Positions 61,030-64,000 of a DNA stretch of 64,000 nucleotides are shown piece after piece. Both the position numbers and the translations under genes were made by a program. How positions within the stretch are numbered: the first letter of the stretch is position 1; each line of letters begins with the position of its first letter. Below the pieces are notes generated by a model. It did no database searches. It worked only from the letters and a program-made list of their open reading frames with translations, and was not told the DNA's origin. Source of the DNA: Psychroflexus tropicus DSM 15496 (GTDB taxonomy: Bacteria > Bacteroidota > Bacteroidia > Flavobacteriales > Flavobacteriaceae); assembly GCF_000378765.1 (NCBI RefSeq), contig NZ_KB905346.1, positions 80,339 to 144,338 of the forward strand, read 5' to 3'.

Positions 61030-61148
61030 ATAGCACACAATGAAAGGAACAAAAAAAGCTCACAGAATCCATTAATGAAATCTGTGAGCCTAGAATAATA
61101 ATGTCTAAAATTAATGAAGAAAAGAGTTGTTTTTTACCTCAGTTCTTT

Positions 61149-62467
61149 GTTGTATACCGTATTTTTATTCTTTTTCCATTTGTGAGCCAATAAAAGGTAT
61201 TCTTGGTGCTAAAAAATAACCTGTTAAACTTGCGAATAAGATTGGGATAAAATGTCCAAACCCTGTCAATGTTGCAAGTAAAATTGTTGTACTCATTGGT
61301 GTTCGAGTTACGCAAGTGTTAATTGCTGCCATACAGCTAACTATCGCTAATGTCAAATTTATTGTCGGGAAAAGTTGATGTATAATTAGTCCTAATGTCG
61401 CTCCCACAAAAAACAAAGGAATGATAAATCCACCTCTCCAACCTGATGTAACTGTTATTGAAATGGCTATAATTTTGAAAATTAAAATAGCAAACAATAA
61501 AGTCAATGGGAAATTCCCTGAAAGCAGTTCGTTAATTTCGTGATGTCCAAAGTATCTTGTTATTGGAAAGTAGAATGCAATTACTCCAAGTAAAATTCCT
61601 CCAATCAGCGTTTTGAAATAAATGGGAATTGGTTTTTTCTCAAATAATGATTTAAAAAATTTGGTGCAAAAAATAAAAGCCCATCCAAAAGTAGCTCCAA
61701 CTACTGCAAATAGAACTGCATAACCAAAATCCAAAATCCCTGAATATTCATACGCTGATAAGTCCCAAATCGGGCCAAGTCCTAAATGAATGATTAATGC
61801 AAACACCAAGTAACTAAAGCAGCTTGCAACAAATGCGGGAATTATGGCTTTGTAATATTCAACTGCGTGTTTGTGGTGCAGAATTTCCAATGAAAAAAGA
61901 CTACCGCCTAAAGGAGCACCAAATAAAGCTGTAAACCCTGAAGCCATTCCTGCAATACTTAATGACCGTAATTCTTCTCCTTTAAGTCTTAATAATTTAC
62001 CTAACCAAGTTCCTGTAGAGCCTGTCACTTGAACTAACGGTGCTTCGGGTCCGAGACTTCCACCTGACGCAACACATAGCAATGAAGAAAGAATCATTGA
62101 AGGATTGTTTTTGGGGTCAAGTTTTCCTTTGTTAAACCGAATATTGTTTACGATTAAATGTATTTCTCCTGGGTCTCCAATGAAGTGAATTACCAAGCCT
62201 GCTAAAAGTCCGCAAATTGCCATTACAGGGATTACTTGCCAACCACTAAAAAAGGCTAATTGATGAGTCAGAAACTCAAGTCCAATCCAATAAATCCCTG
62301 CAATTATACCTCCAAATAATCCAAGTAAAGCCCATAACAAAAAAGTCCGACTGAAAACGAATGGGTTAAATCGGACAGGTTGGTCTAAAATATTTAAGTA
62401 TGTTACTAATTTTCTTCTTCGTTTTAATTTCACTGTTTCGTTTCTGTTTTTTTATATGGCATACAAC
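61149..62467 (-). mobile_element. Cassette-like unit carrying a ClC channel gene
   Basis: The boundaries are GTTGTATACCGTA on the left and TATGGCATACAAC on the right, which are complementary at 11 of 13 positions. The gene stop is three bases inside the left boundary, and the start is 21 bases inside the right one. Almost the whole unit is coding. Confidence 0.6.
61165..62433 (-). CDS. ClC-family chloride channel or transporter
   Basis: A 422-residue membrane protein with about ten hydrophobic segments and no C-terminal CBS domains. The ClC signatures are recognisable: GGSLGPEAPLVQ, which contains the gating Glu, and RGGFIIPLFFVGA, which corresponds to GxFxP. It is probably an anion transporter (chloride, possibly fluoride). 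Codon use looks somewhat AT-richer than in the core genes. It stands alone inside a cassette-like unit and has no evident promoter of its own. Confidence 0.9.
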   Translation of the reverse strand: MKLKRRRKLVTYLNILDQPVRFNPFVFSRTFLLWALLGLFGGIIAGIYWIGLEFLTHQLAFFSGWQVIPVMAICGLLAGLVIHFIGDPGEIHLIVNNIRFNKGKLDPKNNPSMILSSLLCVASGGSLGPEAPLVQVTGSTGTWLGKLLRLKGEELRSLSIAGMASGFTALFGAPLGGSLFSLEILHHKHAVEYYKAIIPAFVASCFSYLVFALIIHLGLGPIWDLSAYEYSGILDFGYAVLFAVVGATFGWAFIFCTKFFKSLFEKKPIPIYFKTLIGGILLGVIAFYFPITRYFGHHEINELLSGNFPLTLLFAILIFKIIAISITVTSGWRGGFIIPLFFVGATLGLIIHQLFPTINLTLAIVSCMAAINTCVTRTPMSTTILLATLTGFGHFIPILFASLTGYFLAPRIPFIGSQMEKE

Positions 62468-62596
62468 GTTCGTGTGTATGGCTTCGTTGCGAGCAAACTG
62501 GCGCACATCTTTCAGCCGTGGCTGAAAGATAGCACATTGCGTGGAATTTTCGGTAGAAAATTCAGTCGCAATGAGCTATACACTCTGTTGTAGGTA
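62455..62596 (-). repeat. Large attC-like palindromic site (copy 1)
   Basis: The outer arms (ACAAC...GTGTATGGC...TTGCGA and its imperfect complement at the other end) enclose two perfect hairpins. One has stem ATCTTTCAGCC with a GT loop, the other stem GAATTTTC with a GGTA loop. Folded, it gives a long stem with two arms. Its ends supply the boundary repeats of the ClC unit (right) and of the non-coding unit (left). It is about 96% identical to the copy at the right edge. Confidence 0.7.
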
Positions 62597-62869
62597 GATT
62601 TTATTAAGATTCGGTTTATAATTGATCTTTTTATTATTCTTTAAATCGGAGTCGGGCAGAGGTGACAAATCAGTCAGCAATTAATTTCGATTATCATTTC
62701 AGCTGCTCTAGCTCCAAAACCCATTCAGCCGTTTTAGTCACAAAACAAGCTATTCAGCCGTAAAATGGCATTTTAAACCTTCCATTCAGCCGACTGACTT
62801 TTCGTTTATCAGACCAAGCAATTAATGAAATCCTTTCACACAGTTTTTTTTGATCAATTTACCTACAAC
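62587..62869 (-). mobile_element. Non-coding cassette-like unit with short direct repeats
   Basis: A 283-base unit with a perfect 10-base inverted repeat at its ends (GTTGTAGGTA / TACCTACAAC). No open frame longer than 16 codons was found on the minus strand. It contains three copies of CGGCTGAATRG (minus strand) at 29-32-base spacing, plus a weaker fourth. It is the main content of the gene-free stretch 62,434-62,999, together with its two flanking sites. Confidence 0.6.
62722..62792. repeat. Three short direct repeats YATTCAGCCG
   Basis: Copies start at 62,722, 62,751 and 62,783. A degenerate copy is seen near 62,696. The same TTCAGCC core occurs in the hairpin of the attC-like sites. The repeats are too short and the spacers too few for a CRISPR array. 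Confidence 0.6.
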
Positions 62870-63007
62870 GGATTTGTATAACGTGTCGTAACGCTAACTG
62901 TGAATTTAATCATTTTTCAATTAACGCACTTTATGCAATTAAAAAACGCTGATTTAGATTTTATCCTGAATCAGCGTTATGCACGTTATACGTTGTTAAC
63001 TACAGGC
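62860..63007 (-). repeat. Second type of attC-like palindromic site
   Basis: The outer arms GTATAACGTG...TAACGC and GCGTTATGCACGTTATAC are complementary with small mismatches, and an inner perfect 10-bp stem AACGCTGATT / AATCAGCGTT forms the tip. The left end reads TACCTACAAC and the right end GTTAACTACAGGC, the boundaries of the two units it separates. The sequence differs from the other sites, but the organisation is the same. Confidence 0.65.
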
Positions 63008-63872
63008 TTTTTTTTTTCCTATAGCATTCTTCTTTATGTTCAGCAAGTTTTTCCACGAAATCACATATGACATTAATCAATTTCTTTTTTTCTTTTACGG
63101 TTATATAGTTTAAATTACTGTTTGAAAGTCTAAACTCAGATCTTATTCTAATGTTATTTTGACTCGATTCAGCAACAAATTCTGAGAATTTATTTTTTTC
63201 CAAGAAGCTTTGGAAATTCTCTGTTTCCAAATTAGAAGTAATTCCAATTACATAAACAATATTATTTCCTTTATCAATATCTAAATAATATTGATTTCCT
63301 ACATTGAAGTTAAGAGACCCATTTTTCCAATAAGCATTAACACTTCTTTCAAATCTATTAGATAATGAATTAGACAAGATCACATTGAACCTTTCTTTTG
63401 ACAAATATATTTCATCAGGATTTGGCTTGGTCAATTCGACATTAGGCTCTAATACTTTCTTCACGAACATTTTTAGTTCTACCATTTCATCTTCTGAATC
63501 GCAAATTGAGCCGAATTCAATAGCACTTAAATTAGAACTCGTTAATAAATTCATTGAGGTAACTATTCCGGCTTTTTCATTAAAATAAAGCTTTGCATGT
63601 AGGTTTTTAATAAGCTTGGGTTTAATGTTAAGGGATTCAATCTGCTCCCAACTTTTATAATTATTGCTGTCAAGTCTGATATAAAATTGGATATTAACCC
63701 CTCTATTCCTTGCATTACTTAAATCGGTCATTATCCTATCCCAATTTTTAAAATTAACATAGGGAGAAACTAATACTAAATATTCCTCAGAATCATTTAT
63801 GAGGTTGAGAATTTCACTTGTAATTTGGTAAGGTTGAATTATTTTCATTTTGGGGTCAAGCTTGTAGTTAAC
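62995..63872 (-). mobile_element. Cassette-like unit carrying a PLD-like gene
   Basis: The boundaries GTTAACTACAGGC and GCTTGTAGTTAAC are complementary at 12 of 13 positions. The stop codon of the gene lies within the left repeat, and the start is 11 bases from the right repeat, so the unit is almost only coding sequence. Confidence 0.65.
63000..63848 (-). CDS. Phospholipase D-like domain protein
   Basis: A 282-residue soluble protein. The N-terminal part has the PLD fold: YLVLVSPYVNFKNWDRIMTDL followed by NLHAKLYFNEKAGIVTSMNLLTSSN, which is a single HxK motif with a following SMN stretch. Only one such motif is seen, so a dimer would be needed for a complete active site. The C-terminal half (about 150 residues, Lys-rich end) is not recognised. 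Single-motif PLD proteins are often nucleases, some of them in defence systems. That function is possible here but not shown. Confidence 0.75.
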   Translation of the reverse strand: MKIIQPYQITSEILNLINDSEEYLVLVSPYVNFKNWDRIMTDLSNARNRGVNIQFYIRLDSNNYKSWEQIESLNIKPKLIKNLHAKLYFNEKAGIVTSMNLLTSSNLSAIEFGSICDSEDEMVELKMFVKKVLEPNVELTKPNPDEIYLSKERFNVILSNSLSNRFERSVNAYWKNGSLNFNVGNQYYLDIDKGNNIVYVIGITSNLETENFQSFLEKNKFSEFVAESSQNNIRIRSEFRLSNSNLNYITVKEKKKLINVICDFVEKLAEHKEECYRKKKSL

Positions 63873-64000
63873 GTTTGTGTGTATAGCTGCGTTGCGAGCA
63901 AACTAGCGCACATCTTTCAGCCGTGGCTGAAAGATAGGACATTGCGTGGAATTTTCGGTAGAAAATTCAGTCGCAATGAGCTATACACTCTGTTGTAGGT
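63860..64000 (-). repeat. Large attC-like palindromic site (copy 2), reaching the window edge
   Basis: It has the same layout and nearly the same sequence as the site at 62,455-62,596, with about five differences in 131 bases, in the same orientation. Its right end (GTTGTAGGT) equals the boundary of the non-coding unit, implying that at least one more unit lies beyond the window. Confidence 0.7.

Larger units (their letters stand above)
59890..61095 (+). mobile_element. IS110-family insertion element (approximate limits)
   Basis: The element carries a DEDD-type transposase gene with structured non-coding sequence on both sides. Upstream is a long hairpin (AAAAGAGAGGATTA against TAATCC-CC-TCTCTTTT) and downstream a perfect 9-bp hairpin (GCTCACAGA / TCTGTGAGC, 61,058-61,089). 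IS110 elements lack clear terminal repeats, so the ends given are estimates. It lies between the boundary of the toxin-antitoxin cassette and that of the ClC cassette. Confidence 0.65.

Noticed and set aside
62722..62792. Short repeats with 29-32-base spacing that could suggest a CRISPR array
   Set aside because: The repeats are only about 10 bases, there are three clear copies, the spacer lengths vary, and no cas gene is near. They are better described as a motif within a non-coding cassette.

Overview
The window is a piece of a flavobacterial chromosome (Bacteroidota, Flavobacteriaceae-like). This rests on the low-GC sequence, promoters of the Bacteroidota type (TTG, 19-base spacer, TAnnTTTG), a SusC/SusD pair, the gldKLMN genes of the type IX secretion and gliding motor, and A-rich rather than Shine-Dalgarno-type start regions. 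The genus cannot be named from sequence alone.

The left end (1-8.8 kb, minus strand) is a cell-envelope region. It holds a subtilisin-like protease cut by the window edge, then a SusC-SusD-lipoprotein uptake operon and an Omp85-type outer-membrane protein. From 9.0 to 25.9 kb the plus strand carries one long translation locus: rpsL-rpsG-fusA, then S10, spc and alpha operon genes through secY, infA, rpmJ, rpoA and rplQ. Two places inside it look regulatory. One is a hairpin cluster ending in a strong terminator between rpsJ and rplC, and the other is a structured leader directly before rpsD. Housekeeping genes follow: carA, a fasciclin protein, eno, citrate synthase, an azurin-like lipoprotein, a serine carboxypeptidase, groES-groEL, and a miaB / sigma-54 activator / lptE / TPR / secG operon read from a well-formed promoter.

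From 39.5 to 57.5 kb the plus strand carries topA, a degenerate arginase-fold protein, gldK-gldL-gldM-gldN, a FAD oxidoreductase (convergent with a DUF983 protein), an ABC-F ATPase, a complete RND efflux set (adaptor, pump, TolC) and a small CPXCG protein.

The accessory region begins at an initiator tRNA gene (57.8 kb). A tyrosine recombinase next to it is frameshifted and has lost its C-terminal catalytic part. From about 58.9 kb to the right edge the DNA looks like a cassette array. It contains a RelE/HigB-type toxin-antitoxin pair, a ClC channel, a short non-coding unit and a PLD-like protein. Each unit is bracketed by its own short inverted repeat with GTT outermost on the left and AAC outermost on the right. 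Units are separated by 130-150-base imperfectly palindromic sites, two of which are about 96% identical. All genes point the same way, and starts and stops mostly sit close to the boundaries. This is the logic of integron cassettes and attC sites, although the cores do not fit the standard attC consensus and no integron integrase is inside the window. An IS110-family element with a frameshifted transposase gene sits between two units. This cassette array is the most interesting part of the window.
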